Source: Akebia trifoliata
Taxonomy: Eukaryota > Streptophyta > Magnoliopsida > Ranunculales > Lardizabalaceae
Direction of reading: 5' to 3'
DNA: 64,000 nt
Assembly (NCBI GenBank): GCA_017979445.1
Contig: CM030713.1
Location: 24,783,163-24,847,162 of the forward strand
The number at the start of each line of letters is the position of its first letter. Position 1 is the first letter of the stretch. The notes beneath the pieces were generated by a model that saw only the letters and a program-made list of their open reading frames with translations, ran no database searches and was not told the DNA's origin. Positions 35,610-46,440 of this stretch are shown here, piece by piece. Made by a program: the position numbers and the translations under genes.

Positions 35610-36308
35610 CCTTCTAATGAAGGAGCCTTTGTTATTTATAGACTTAAAGATAGTTTTAATTTCTAATTATGCCCTAACTTAAAGAGCTTTGATTGGTTTG
35701 TTTAAATGCTAAATTTGTCCAAATCTAATTTTAAGGATTTTATGGATTGTTGGTAGGTCACATTTAATTGGGTATGGGGCTCAACATTTAATATGCGGAT
35801 CACTTAACTTTGTTTTAAATCATATGAGGTTTGTCTCAGTCAATGGGTCTTAACTAAAATGTATAGGGTCACATTTTATTTTAGGGACTTTTTGATAATT
35901 TATAGAGTTGCAAGGTTTCTTTAAAAAATTTATGGCTATAGATGCCCCCTCAAGGATGCATTATTGAATGTGTAGCTGACAATGATGCATTTTTGATCCC
36001 CTTGACTAGTACATGATATACTTTTGGTGAAGATGGACTTTTCTATCGATACTTCTATTTTCTTGACGTAGGTTGAGTCATTTGGATATATTTTTTTTTA
36101 TTGACTTTGTGGTTTCAAAATTTACTTGGTGAAGACTTGAGTTTCATGAATATATACATGTCCTTGTCAAATGTCAATATATATATTTTGCCTTTTGATA
36201 TTTACTTGCATGTGTCTTGCTTGTCTTCGGGTTTTCCTATGTGGGTTTTGATTTAAGGGGCAAAAATAGTATCAACTACACCCCAATTTTTTTTTTTTTG
36301 GTATATAT
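35610..36308. other. Unassigned AT-rich interval
   Basis: No gene or known repeat seen between the hairpin and the CACTA MITE. Confidence 0.5.
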
Positions 36309-36586
36309 CACAATGTGAAAAAGCTCAAATTTGATGGCCCTGGGCCGTCAAATTTCATAAAATTTGACAGACCAAGGGGTCGAATTTTTCATTGTCAAAT
36401 TATATTTTTCGACAAGCCGAAAGTGTCAAATTAATGAAGGATGGGAGAAATTCGACAGCTCTAAGCCATCAAATTTGGGAACATCAAGAACTTCGATGGT
36501 CCTAGACCATCAAAATTCAGTTTCTAAAATTTGTGGGTCTTTGCCCGTCAAATTTTTCTGTCGAATTTTTCAATTTTCACCTAGTG
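36309..36586. mobile_element. CACTA-type MITE, copy 3 (TSD TAT)
   Basis: 278 bp, CACAATGTGAAAAAGCTC at the left and TTTTCACCTAGTG at the right, flanked by TAT (36306-36308 and 36587-36589). It is homologous along its length to 16818-17107 and, inverted, to 17899-18173. Confidence 0.9.
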
Positions 36587-36789
36587 TATGTATGTATTCA
36601 CGCTCTACTTTATGGATCAATACCCTTAGCCAGATTTGAATCTTACTAAGTTAGTAAGCTTAGCCTTACTACACTTTTAAATGAATTTTTTTGTTGCTTC
36701 TTTTTCACGTCTCTACTGCACCGAGCCACACTCCTCTCATTCTCTAATCCTTCAACACTACTTCATTTTCTCTATTTATTCTCTTCTCT

Positions 36790-38350
36790 CTACTTGTTTT
36801 TGGTTACTATTGATTTCGTACTATCAAGTTTTTCCATTATGCCCAATTCATTCTCAGAAGTCCCAATCCATTCGCAGACAGAGAATCTTGTACTCTGTGA
36901 GCTGACAACAAAGGCAATGATTATGCCAAGATCAACATTCCATATGGATCCAACATTATCAACCTTGGGTGAAAAATTTCTTATGAGTACACTCAATGTT
37001 CCAGGATGGTCATTATTCCACAATGGCTGATCAAGATCATGTAAACCAGCTTCACCAAGACCAATAGAAGCAGATAACACTCTGTTCAATCCTAAACCAT
37101 CATCAGTTATTCCAGGCTTGCTACTCTTACTATGTAAAGATTTGCTAGGAGCACTAGTCAAAGGTAGAGACTCTATACCAGTTTGTGTCTCCATTAGGTG
37201 TGTACTTGGAAGTGAACCGAGATATTGAACTGTGAGAGGATCTAGACAACTTCGACAACAGTTTGATTTACACCATGCTCCATTGGGCACATATCTCCTC
37301 TCAAACAAAAACTATGCTACTTGAAGCCTTTGTAGCGTTTATGGGGCATGCCAATACTCAATGATTGATTGAATGGTGGTCCAACCGTTCCTTGGAAACC
37401 AAATCAATAGAGTATGTCCATACCCCCATTGGGCATCTCCGAAATTAACCCAAATGGTTTCAACCCCCTTCTTGCATACAGATTAGGCAAGGTAGCCACA
37501 TGTGGACTCATATGTGATACAAAATCAAGTGTTTCAACAGAGCTGAACTTTGAATCATATTGACGCCAGGGTCCAGAACTCCTCGCACTTCCTCTATCTG
37601 TAGGACGGCGACTAAATGATGTAGATAAATCAAAATGAGAGTCACCACGAAATGCCTGGTTTACTCTCATCTGCAAATTAGAATCAAAAGTAGGTTGGAG
37701 TAATTGTGCCAAACCAGGATGTTTTCTTACAAACTTTGTATAGTGATCTCTCTCTAAAGGAATCGAATTACACTCTTTCCAGTTTTCACTTGCTGAGGAT
37801 CACTTTCCAGGAACATCTGCCCATTTTCAATAGATTTGTTATGTTTTCTTTTTGGCTTCCTTAGAAGTTGTCCTTTTACATCTTTGTCAAAAGACTCAGA
37901 CTGGGTTCCCCACCTCTTGTGCTTATGTTTCTGATCGTCATCGTCACTATCACTCACTTCTTTGTCCTCCATATCACTTACATGACTAGAAGGAGAAATC
38001 CCCTCTGGCCTTGAAGACGGATTTTTCAGTTTTATCGGATCTTCCATAATAAGAGACGGAGATGGTTCAACTTGCTTAATAGCATCCAAACTATCAACTG
38101 GTGTTCCAATTGAACATTTTTTAGGGTCTAGAATAATTGTGGAACAAAAAATTCCATATCCCGACCCAAAAATTCAACTAAATTCTTAGAACAAAGATTT
38201 TGTGGCTCTTTGTTAGGTTTGTCCTTCCTTAACAAGGTTGCCACATATTCTGCAAGAATCACAGAGTTAGCCTTTGTTAGAGGTTTGAGATTCTTAACGA
38301 GGTATCTAGTTAAGAAGGAATCCTCAAATTTCATATCTCTAATGGTTCAT
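36790..38350 (-). pseudogene. RBM26/27-type CCCH zinc-finger protein pseudogene
   Basis: Minus-strand pieces in order: PWI-like N-terminus (MKFEDSFLTRYLVKNLKPL, 38128-38334); acidic/basic linker (EDKEVSDSDDDDQKHKHKRW, KRKHNKSIENG; 37754-38089); a middle block (QMRVNQAFRGD, 'GLKPFGLISEMPNGGMDIL'; 37404-37712); a CCCH finger remnant (FCLRGDMCPMEHGVNQTVVE near 37240-37300); then 'SKPGITDDGLGLN' and 'DQPLWNNDHP' (36990-37200). These match the plant CCCH proteins 27/41, RNA-binding homologues of human RBM26/27. Frameshifts near 38110, 37730 and 37310 and a stop after the finger inactivate it. The protein reads from N-terminus to past the finger without clear introns. The RRM is absent. Confidence 0.85.
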
Positions 38351-39069
38351 CATCTATGACTGAAACCGAGGAAGACAAAACCTTAGAAGGCCATTGATGG
38401 AGAAAAAAATTACAGAGTAATTAAAGGATGAAATAATCTTTGGTAGGATATTCAACCTAATTTCTCCTCTCAGGAGTAGAAGCTGAGGAAGATATTTAGA
38501 CTTTCTTGAGACTTGAGACCCGAACAGAAAAGAAAAGAAAAATAAAAAATATTGAGATGAAAAGTCAGGGATTTTAGTATTTCCCCTGGCCTAAAACAAA
38601 GTGTTTTAACCTCTTTTTAGTGAAACTAAAACAAAGAATTTGGCATGAAGTGCATCAAACCTGCAAGAATTTAAAGGCTTACTTATCTAATATTTTCTAA
38701 CCCAATTTTAGCCCTGCGTGATGTTTGAGAAGTTTGTTATTCTGTTCACTTTAATTCATTAGATTCTTTTTGTGGCGTTGCTCAGTATAATGTTTAACCT
38801 ATAGATTTTTCATGTAGTAGCTTCGATCTTGGAAACTAATAGCTTTAGTCTTTGTTATCATGTCTTGACAACTAACACCTTCAATCCTCGTTGTTATGAA
38901 AAAGGTAAAAAAAAAAGTTGAACTTGATCATTATCATATATTTCCTTTTTATTTATGATGAATTGTAACAAGAAGTATAGATCGAGAACTAAACCCTTGT
39001 TAATCAATCTTCGGAGCATTTATTTGTTAGTCATGCTCAAGGGCGGACACCTTTAACTTGTTGAAGATA
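38351..39069. other. Unassigned interval
   Basis: Upstream of the CCCH pseudogene. No gene recognised. Confidence 0.45.
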
Positions 39070-39660
39070 TTGAGTGACAAGAGATGTGTATGTACACTTT
39101 GGTTGGCTAGTTTCCAAAATAGTTGTATACTAGTGGTGCTCGGCGACAGACAATGCTAACTGGCTATAAGAACAACGTGACGAAAGATTTGTACATGCAA
39201 ATTGGCTAATCTCCAAAGTAGTTATGTATCAATGGTGCTCGGGGGAGAACAACGCTAATTGGCTAGAAGAACCATGTGACAAGAGATTTGTACACACTAG
39301 TTGGCCAGTCTCCAAAGCAGTTGTAGATTAGTGGTTCTCGAGGGCAGACAATGCTAACTGGCTAGAAGAACTACATGATGAAAAATTTGAGCAAGCCGGT
39401 TGGCCCATCTCCAAACCAACTCTTTATCAGTGGTGCTCAGAGGCTCACAACGCCAACTGATTAGAGATGTCGTGTGACGAGAGACATGTACACATTGGTT
39501 GGCCAGTCTACAAAGTAATTATTTATCAGTAGTGCTTGGGGGCGGATAACGCCAATTGGCTAGAATAACCACAAACGATAGACATCTATGCGTTGGTCGA
39601 CTAGTTTCCAAAGCAATCAGTGGTGCTTGAGGGCAGACAACGCCAACGAGTACTAGAGCA
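39070..39660. repeat. Tandem repeat, period about 100 bp, six copies
   Basis: Copies start near 39075, 39177, 39278, 39374, 39473 and 39572 with 'gtgacaagagatttgtacac'-like sequence, and contain 'ttggccagtctccaaagcag' and 'agtggtgctcgggggcagac'. They differ by many substitutions, so the array is old. It lies just before the PMD region. Confidence 0.9.
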
Positions 39661-39810
39661 TTATTGAGCATGATGTCTTTTGATTTACACTTGCATCTCA
39701 TATTTTTATGTATCCTTAGTCAACGTGGCACTAGTACTCGGTGAGACATGACATTTTTGAATAAGTATGTTTATCCTTTTTTTTTTTTTTTTCATTTTTA
39801 TTCCATAGGG

Positions 39811-42009
39811 ATGACTAAGGACACTCCTCCCAAAGATTCAAAGAACAAGAATCATTCCAAAATGAGCTTACCATGCGAAATATGGATAGATGACCCTGCA
39901 GATTCTCCTGAAAAGGAAAAATAACAATATTTTCCCCATGTTATGATAATTGGTCATTCAACATGAGGAAATAGCCCATTTGTAGAGTTGAAGCTTGGTG
40001 TGCATACAACGACGATCGATCCTTTAAGGGCACAAGATACAGAAAAGGACACATTGTTCCATATGATAGCTTTACGTGAATATCCTTCAACAGCTAATAT
40101 ACTTTCAAGAGATGAGATTGATATAGAGTGTCAACCATATTTATATCATCCTCTTCATCATGATCAAGCTCAAAATTGTCCACAACCTATTTTGACACAA
40201 AAAATTATGCAATGTTTCACTCAATGGGACTCGAATATTGAACCTCGAGGCGATACTTGATATCTTAGTAGTTTTTGGGATTTGAGCTTAGATGTTAGCC
40301 ATAAGTTGTAGAGCATAGAGGCGATATATTCTCTAGGTGAGGCCACATTTGTAGCAAGTAAGGAATACATTCATCTTAATGGTATGTATCGGGCTTGGTG
40401 TCTTGAGACCAACACTTTTGTGATTGGTCATGAGGAAGTTGACATTTCTTTATGGGAAATACAGAAGATTTCTAGACTTTCTTTCATGTATGAGTATTAT
40501 GAAGAAGTGGTTCCCAATTTTGACAAACTCATGGGTTGCAATGATATTTCAGGACTTCCCATTTCTTACTAGTACTTGTTTAAGGCATACATTTTATTGG
40601 CTTTTTGATAAGGGAATGACTGCATTAGGAATAGTGAGTGACTTGATTTTTGATATACTAGAACTGAATAGATTTTTAATCCTCATCTGGCGATGGAGTA
40701 CAAAGAAAGGTTTTTACTTTGATCATGATGGCAATCAATGTCCTAGAACAAAATTACAAAGTCTCTTCTTTTCTTGAGTCACTTTAACTATAAGAAGTCG
40801 TAAAAAGGGAGAGAATCCATTTATTAAAATTAATTTTCCTATGAATAAAAGTATCGAAGATGAAGTTATGAAGACTGCATATCTCTCCTTATAGTTATGT
40901 TGTTTTGTTTTTCTTTACGAAGGAAGTGATGTTCTTCGCCTAGGCACCTTTAAGGTAGCCGTATTGGTGGCCCGAGGTATTACATTTAGCTTGGTACTTC
41001 AACTTCTGTATTATTTGTATAAAGGTCTAACTCAGACCTATTAGGATATGAAAACACAAATAGTTGTAGGTTTCCTCGACTTATTGGCCCCTTCACTATT
41101 TATTTGGGTTGATTGTATTTCATTTTCCTTAGAAAATATTTGATGACCTTGATGCTAATTATAGACCTCCATATTTAGTTCACACGGCTGGTGTTTCCAA
41201 CTCGTATTTCAGTTGGAAATATATTGCTAAGGATGCAAGGGATTTAATCCTAAACATGGGTTCTAGTGATTTTAAATGATATCCTGAGGAGGTTTGGCTG
41301 CCAAAAAGTGATAGAAGGATATGAACTGATAATAGTGATAAGCCTTATGAGATTCAAGCTTTCATGATAAGTTGTCTTCTTGGATTTGTTGTATTTAATA
41401 ATGGTAATATTTGTGAGGTGGAAATGTACAGTCTTCATAGATTTGCTCGTCAACAAAGTTTTCATCAACGTATTCCTAAAACTCCGAATACTTTTGCAAG
41501 ATCCATGGACATGCTAGAATTACACAATTTATGACTATCTTTAACCCATATAAAGAGTTGATTCAAATTTTTTATTCCTTTGAAAATGAAAAACATCATT
41601 CGACAATTTGATAAGAGTTATAGAGATTGGTAGACTCAAGACGTAGTGACTCACTTAAATGCGCTTGATTCCCGTCTTCTTGAAGATAATGTTTCTATTT
41701 TGAACTTCAATTTTGATGGAAGAAAAGGGATTGATGTTCGTGATGTGTGTCATGGGTTGCTTGCAACACCAAAGCCTTCTCGAAAAAGAAGAATGGAGCA
41801 GACGCATATTAAAGAAATTCAAAAGTTTGTTACGGAGCCTAGATTGAAATTATATTTCAAAAGAACGTTGCTAAGTTCAACAACTATTCAAATAAAGCAG
41901 TACAATATTCTTGGGGTGGATATTATAGAATAGACAGCTCATAGATCAAGCCCTGCATGTCCATTGAAGCTTATTGTTTTTAGGCTGAGCCGAAAACTAC
42001 AAGAACAAT
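39811..42009 (+). pseudogene. Plant mobile domain (PMD) protein, 5' part
   Basis: The frame starts MTKDTPPKDSKNKNHSK at 39811 and is then broken. Further blocks are 'LGVHTTTIDPLRAQDTEKDT' (39991-40050), 'YRAWCLETNTFVIGHEEVDI' then SLWEIQKISRLSF (40387-40490), 'YILLAF' (40585), and the later 'FSWKYIAKDARDLILNMGSS', 'KPYEIQAFMISCLLGFVVF' and 'EMYSLHRFARQQSFHQRIP' (41205-41490). These are the aminotransferase-like plant mobile domain found in plant transposons and their domesticated relatives. Several stops and frameshifts are present. The sequence is interrupted at 42009 by the CACTA element and resumes at 46956. Confidence 0.75.
42007..42009. repeat. CACTA target-site duplication, left (AAT)
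   Basis: AAT here and at 46953-46955. Confidence 0.85.
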
Positions 42010-42034
42010 CACTACCTCAAAAATGTTAAAATTC
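42010..42034. repeat. CACTA terminal inverted repeat, left
   Basis: Pairs with 46928-46952, 20 of 25 positions identical; mismatches at positions 7, 9, 14, 16 and 18. Confidence 0.88.
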
Positions 42035-42363
42035 GTTATTATTGTAGTGTTAAATTCGGCGGCCCAAGACCACCGTTTATTTTTTACTGGCCCAAAACTC
42101 AATTTTAAGCCCAAGAATAAATTTCGACAGCCTTGGCCCAACGAACCACCGATTTTTTTTCTTTTAACAAAAGAAAAAAAAAACCTTTTAACGTCTTAAC
42201 ATTCTTCCTTCTCATTTCAGAGGAAAATCAGATCGAAGAAAATTGCAGACGAATCAGATCTGTCACACTCACCACGTCCCTCAATCTCCCATTTCGGATC
42301 GATCGAGAGCACTGAACGAGATATATCTCTCTCTGTAACTAAGAAAGCTTTTCTACTATTTTA

Positions 42364-43460
42364 ATGGTGGCTTCTCTTTTGCTCTGGAATTCATCCATGG
42401 AGAACAAAGTGGAGGAATCAAAGCGGATAACTGAGAAAAAAGGTTTGGAAGAGAGGATTACGAAAGTAGAGACTACGAAGTCGAGAGGGAGAAAGAGCAG
42501 TAAAACCTCACAGAAGAAACTTCCCCAGAGAGGATTAGGTGTTGCTCAGCTGGAGCGATTAAGGTTACAAGAAAGGTTGAAGAAGATGCCAGAGGTCGAT
42601 CAAGTTCAAACAGTTCAGAATCTCTATCCTCGGTTCCAGTTCTTCCCATTTTTAGATCCGAAGAATGAAGTTTTAGATTCATTCGCAAGGTTCGCTCCTG
42701 TGAACTATGGTCAGCCAAGCTCGCATTCGTAGTTTTTTGGATTTCAGCCGTATAATGGATTTGCAGGTGGGGTTACCGGTTGCTCCGGTGGAAATTCGTT
42801 GTTTCCAGGTCAGTTTCAGGTGGATCGATTATGGATCACGTCTCAAGAGCTCTCTTCAACCCAAAATATCCATTGTTTGTCCGATCGTTGCGATATCTGT
42901 CTTAAGGTAAGAATTAGGGTTTCGGAACAAAACATTGTCTTTCTTCCTTTCAATCTTTCTGTTATTAATTTTTTTTGTGTTGTTTTCATGTATAGAAGAA
43001 GCATATCAATGGCTAGAATTCAGGTTTTAATGGAGGGAGAACCCAATATACGGAGAAGATGATGCCCATTGACTGTGATTTTCTCGGATTGAATCTTGGA
43101 CGAAACAGCAACGTTGATGGATTTAAAGGTGTTAGGCATGCTTGTCATTCTAGATTGACTGTTGATGAGGTAAATTTTCAATCTCTCTCTCTCTCTCTCT
43201 AAATTTCTGAGATTGTTAATGGAAATTAATGGCAGGAAGTGGAGGTAGTAGCAGTTCATAGAAAGGGAAAGTCTGTGGGTGGCAGTAGTGTGTTAATGGA
43301 GTACGAATTCTTCCCTCACAAAGGTAGCAGTAGCAGCTCTTTTAACAATGAATCCTCCATTACAGAAGCAGGAGGAGCAGCATATGCTGCAATCATGGGT
43401 GGAACTTCTTCATCATCTAATACTAATTTGATTGATTTGTCTCTCAAGCTTTCTTGTTAG
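42364..43460 (+). pseudogene. SPEAR/TIE-type EAR repressor gene, captured copy with two nonsense changes
   Basis: Exons 42364-42906, 42996-43169 and 43236-43460 keep GT-AG introns of 89 and 66 bp, all phase 0, 314 codons in total. The SPEAR motif RGLGVAQLERLRLQE is near residue 55, conserved 'SLFPGQFQVDRLW' and 'LSDRCDICLK' follow, then 'DCDFLGLNLGRN', 'EVEVVAVHRKGKS', 'VLMEYEFFPHK' and the C-terminal EAR motif IDLSLKLSC. Intact relatives recruit TOPLESS co-repressors and modulate TCP or sporocyte programmes in the nucleus. Two in-frame TAG codons (42730-42732 and 43014-43016) stand where relatives have glutamine. Otherwise the frame is open. A start at 42397 is also possible. About 300 bp upstream probably contain its 5' UTR and promoter. 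Confidence 0.9.
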
Positions 43461-44242
43461 AAACTTAAGAGAGGTAGAAATTAAAGAAACTTACCTATAT
43501 GCTTTCAGTTTTTTTTTGTTCTTGCTTGAGTTAATCCAACTGAACCAAATCCAAAACACACTTTTGGTCTGCTGCATGGGTACTCTGTTCCAATAATGTG
43601 GATATCCCTGTAGTACTCTATTATTGTTCTCTGCTGCATGGGTACTCTGTTCCAACAACTTGCATTTGAGTAACTAAGTTGGATCTTTCAACTTTGACTG
43701 CAATTTACTCTTAATTGGTCTAGTAAGGTCATTTATTGATTGGCATATGGTTTAAAGTTTTGGTTTGTGTTGGAATGTATTGTATTATTTCCATAGCTTA
43801 GTATTGGTTTAAGTCTCAAATTAGAATAAAAATTTAAGTACCCATTTGAGAATTGAAACCAATGGTTATCCTTAATTTTTAACGGTATTAGAAGTCCAAC
43901 ATCATTAGTTCATAGAAGTCTACTGATTTGATAAACTACCGATGAGATCATTGAGATAAAATTTTAAGGGTGTCTCGTCCCTGAATCTCCGTAAAATTTC
44001 TCTACTATTTACTTACAAAAATTTATTGACATTGTACTTGAGCTGTATTGTTTGTATGACGAGAGATTTATGGCTTATTGCGGACTGCTAATATTGTTGT
44101 ATCATTGACATTGTAAGCTAAATGTTATCGAAGTCATGTTCATGAGGACTGCTAATATTTTTGGCTTATTGCGTTTTGTTATTGTATTTTACTCCTATTT
44201 TTAGTACTTATGTTATTAAATCTGTAAATGTTGCTTTGGCAG
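43461..44242. other. Inter-fragment sequence of the Pack-CACTA
   Basis: Probably the 3' UTR/flank of the SPEAR gene, then TM9SF intron. 'ctgctgcatgggtactctgt' occurs at 43570 and 43632 as a short direct repeat. No other gene seen. Confidence 0.5.
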
Positions 44243-44567
44243 ATTCATTGATTCTCTATTTTCAATTCTTTCATGATGGTTATCTTCCTCACTGGCTTGG
44301 TATCAATGATATTGATGCAAACACTTAGAAATGACTATGCAAAATATGCTCGAAAACATGATGATCTGGAGACATTGGTGACACTCCGCTTTTGTTTCAA
44401 TTTTTTTTTTATTTTTTATTTAAATTATTTGTTGTTCATTTTGTCGGAAACTCGTAATAAATGGGTGATTATTTTCAACACATTGTCAGGAAAGAGATGT
44501 AAGTGAAAAGTCTGGTTGGAAACTTGTACATGGGGATGTTTTTCGTCGTCCTTGCAATTTGGTTGGC
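44243..44567 (+). pseudogene. TM9SF (nonaspanin) fragment, two exons
   Basis: Exon 44243-44377 (after acceptor TTGGCAG) reads [20 protein letters not shown] then [19 protein letters not shown], with donor GTGACA. Exon 44490-44567 (after TTGTCAG) reads [20 protein letters not shown] then PCNLVG and a stop. These are adjoining exons just after the first transmembrane segment in plant transmembrane-9 superfamily proteins of the endosome/Golgi. A TGA replaces a conserved Trp early in the first exon. Only about 70 of more than 600 residues are present. Confidence 0.88.
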
Positions 44568-44735
44568 TAGGTCTCCACAGAAGAGAGATGTCCTTTTTTA
44601 TTTTCTTTTAGAAGTGTCATTGCCTATATAAATATTAATTTCTATGCTTTAATAGTTTGAATTCATGGGGGAAAAAATTCCCAAAACAAGAGAACATTCA
44701 TTTTAGAGAAATTCACAATTGAAGCACATTTTAAG

Positions 44736-44804
44736 GTTTGTGCCATCACTGTCAGTGTGGTTGGGGACATATGCAGGGCATTGGAGGAGGTGTTGCCTTA
44801 CTGT
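44736..44804 (+). pseudogene. Importin subunit beta-1 fragment
   Basis: Reads VCAITVSVVGDICRALEEVL then PYC, matching the HEAT-repeat segment 'VCAvTVGVVGDvCRALEDKiLPYCD' of plant importin beta-1, with one residue deleted after EE. Only 23 codons are recognisable. The reading continues open to 44942 in the same frame with Pro/Thr-rich sequence that I cannot assign; it may be another captured piece. Confidence 0.7.
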
Positions 44805-45262
44805 GGTTGGTTCCCACTCATTTCATTCTTTCCTCCAACACTTCGAGCACTGAGCACTGCCACCAAACACACACCACCAACTCCCCCAACACTCTCCTTT
44901 GACCTACTCCAACAGCACTTATCTTCCAAAGATTTTTCCTAAAGTTGATGAAGAAAATCATTTTTCCTAGGAAAGATGATTCTTTGTAATTTCTTGTGTT
45001 ATTTGAACATTAGGTAATAATAATTTGTTCTTTTGTTTGGCTAAGTGTGGCTGTTAATTAGCCGATAAGTGATAACAGAGAATAGCAACAGTAACTAGAC
45101 TGAAATTTATATAAACTAGTAAATTAGCATCCCTCTTGTTGTTTCTTGTGTGTAAAGATTATTAGTTGAGCTAGTGTATTTACTCAGCTTACCCACTAAA
45201 AAAAAAGGTTAATTAGCATTTTTATTTTCCTAATGGGTCATTTTTATTCTTGTTTCCAATAG

Positions 45263-46041
45263 CCATAGATATTTACTTTGAGTTTGCTTGGGCTTACTCC
45301 ACTTGTTGAAAGAGTATGCTTTCTCACTGAGTAAGTCTTCATTTATGTTTTTATTTTTTGCTAATCAAGCAAAGAATTGTATGTTTAAATATAAATTTTG
45401 ATTTTTTTTAATGGATTTTTGTTTAATTTTCTGTTACTTTTGCAGACAACTTGCGTATTATACTGGTCCAACAGGTATTTTCTACCAACACACTCTCTCT
45501 CTCTCTCTCTCTTATTTTGGAAATTGAAATGGTGATTTATAATTCTTTGAATTTGCAGTTGGGGAGCTTCTTAATGCAACATGTGGTAATGCAACAGAGC
45601 TAATAATAGCATTATTTGCTCTATATGATAGAAAAGTTGATGTGGTGAAGTACTCTCTCTTGGGTTCCATCATATCAAACCTTCTTCTTGTTCTTGGGAC
45701 ATCTCTCTTTTGTGGAGGCCTAACCAACCTCAAAAAAGAACAAAAATATGATAGAGTAAGACCCATCACTAATCAATTCATCACAGTTAAACCCAATTCA
45801 TAGTTGTTTGTAATTTCATCACATGTCTTTATTGATTTAACAGAAGCAAGCCGACGTAAATTCACAACTCCTATTGCTCGGCTTGTTGTGCCACTTGCTG
45901 GCATTGATGTTCAGATACACAACTATTATAGCCAATGAGACTATCAGCTCCACTCTCCTGTTTTCGAGGGCAAGTAGCATCGTCTTGTTGATTGTGTACA
46001 TAGCTTATCTCTTCTTCCAATTGAAGACACATCGAATATAT
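45263..46041 (+). pseudogene. CAX-type vacuolar cation/proton exchanger fragment, four exons
   Basis: Exons 45263-45330, 45446-45474, 45559-45755 and 45844-46041 keep GT-AG introns and matching phases (GA|A, G|TT). They read [50 protein letters not shown] then the [20 protein letters not shown] segment, and KQADVNSQLLLLGLLCHLLA, 'FSRASSIVLLIVYIAYLFFQ' and LKTHR. GNATE is the c-1 repeat motif that lines the Ca2+/H+ pathway in CAX antiporters of the tonoplast. One stop (W to TAG at 45266-45268) is seen. The fragment covers about one third of the protein and ends abruptly where the WD40 piece begins. Confidence 0.92.
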
Positions 46042-46055
46042 TTCTCTCTTTGTAG

Positions 46056-46440
46056 GTGGTGGGGAATCTAAGAGGACACTTAGACTATTCCTTTGCATCG
46101 GCATGGCACCCAGATGGGCAGATCCTTGCCAACGGAAATCAGGACATAAGGAATCTATCGCAATCCCTGGATGTACTTAATGGAAGAATGGGTGCAATAA
46201 GAGGCATTAAGTTCACTTCGGATGGCAGGTTTATGGCCATGGCCGAACTAGCAGACTTTGTTCACATCTATGATACACAGTCTGGGTATAGCCAAAGACA
46301 GGAGATTGATCTTTTTGGGGAGATTGCAGAGATATCATCTGCCCAGACACCGAGGCTCTTTTTGTTGGAGTGGCAAGTCGTACCTAAGGAAGCCTATTGG
46401 AATTTAACAAGCGTCATCGTAACCAATGTCTAGACTCCAT
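46056..46440 (+). pseudogene. WD40 protein fragment (fused downstream of CAX)
   Basis: After an intron-like TTCTCTCTTTGTAG the frame reads VVGNLRGHLDYSFASAWHPD, 'GRMGAIRGIKFTSDGRFMAM', 'ADFVHIYDTQSGYSQRQEID' and LFGEIAEIS. This is the last part of a plant WD-repeat protein related to yeast C2A9.03. Relatives have 'TTCRLW' after GNQD, which is deleted here. A frameshift after EIS and a TAA in the next frame (…VASRT*GSLLEFNKRHRNQ…) precede the family's normal end DSIF*. Host role unknown to me beyond WD40 scaffolding. Confidence 0.88.

Noticed and set aside
36790..37030. Plus-strand open frame opposite the CCCH pseudogene
   Set aside because: Shadow of the minus-strand pseudogene, which has clear homology.
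39070..39660. CRISPR-like array
   Set aside because: Units are diverged head-to-tail repeats without identical repeats and unique spacers, in a plant nuclear context.
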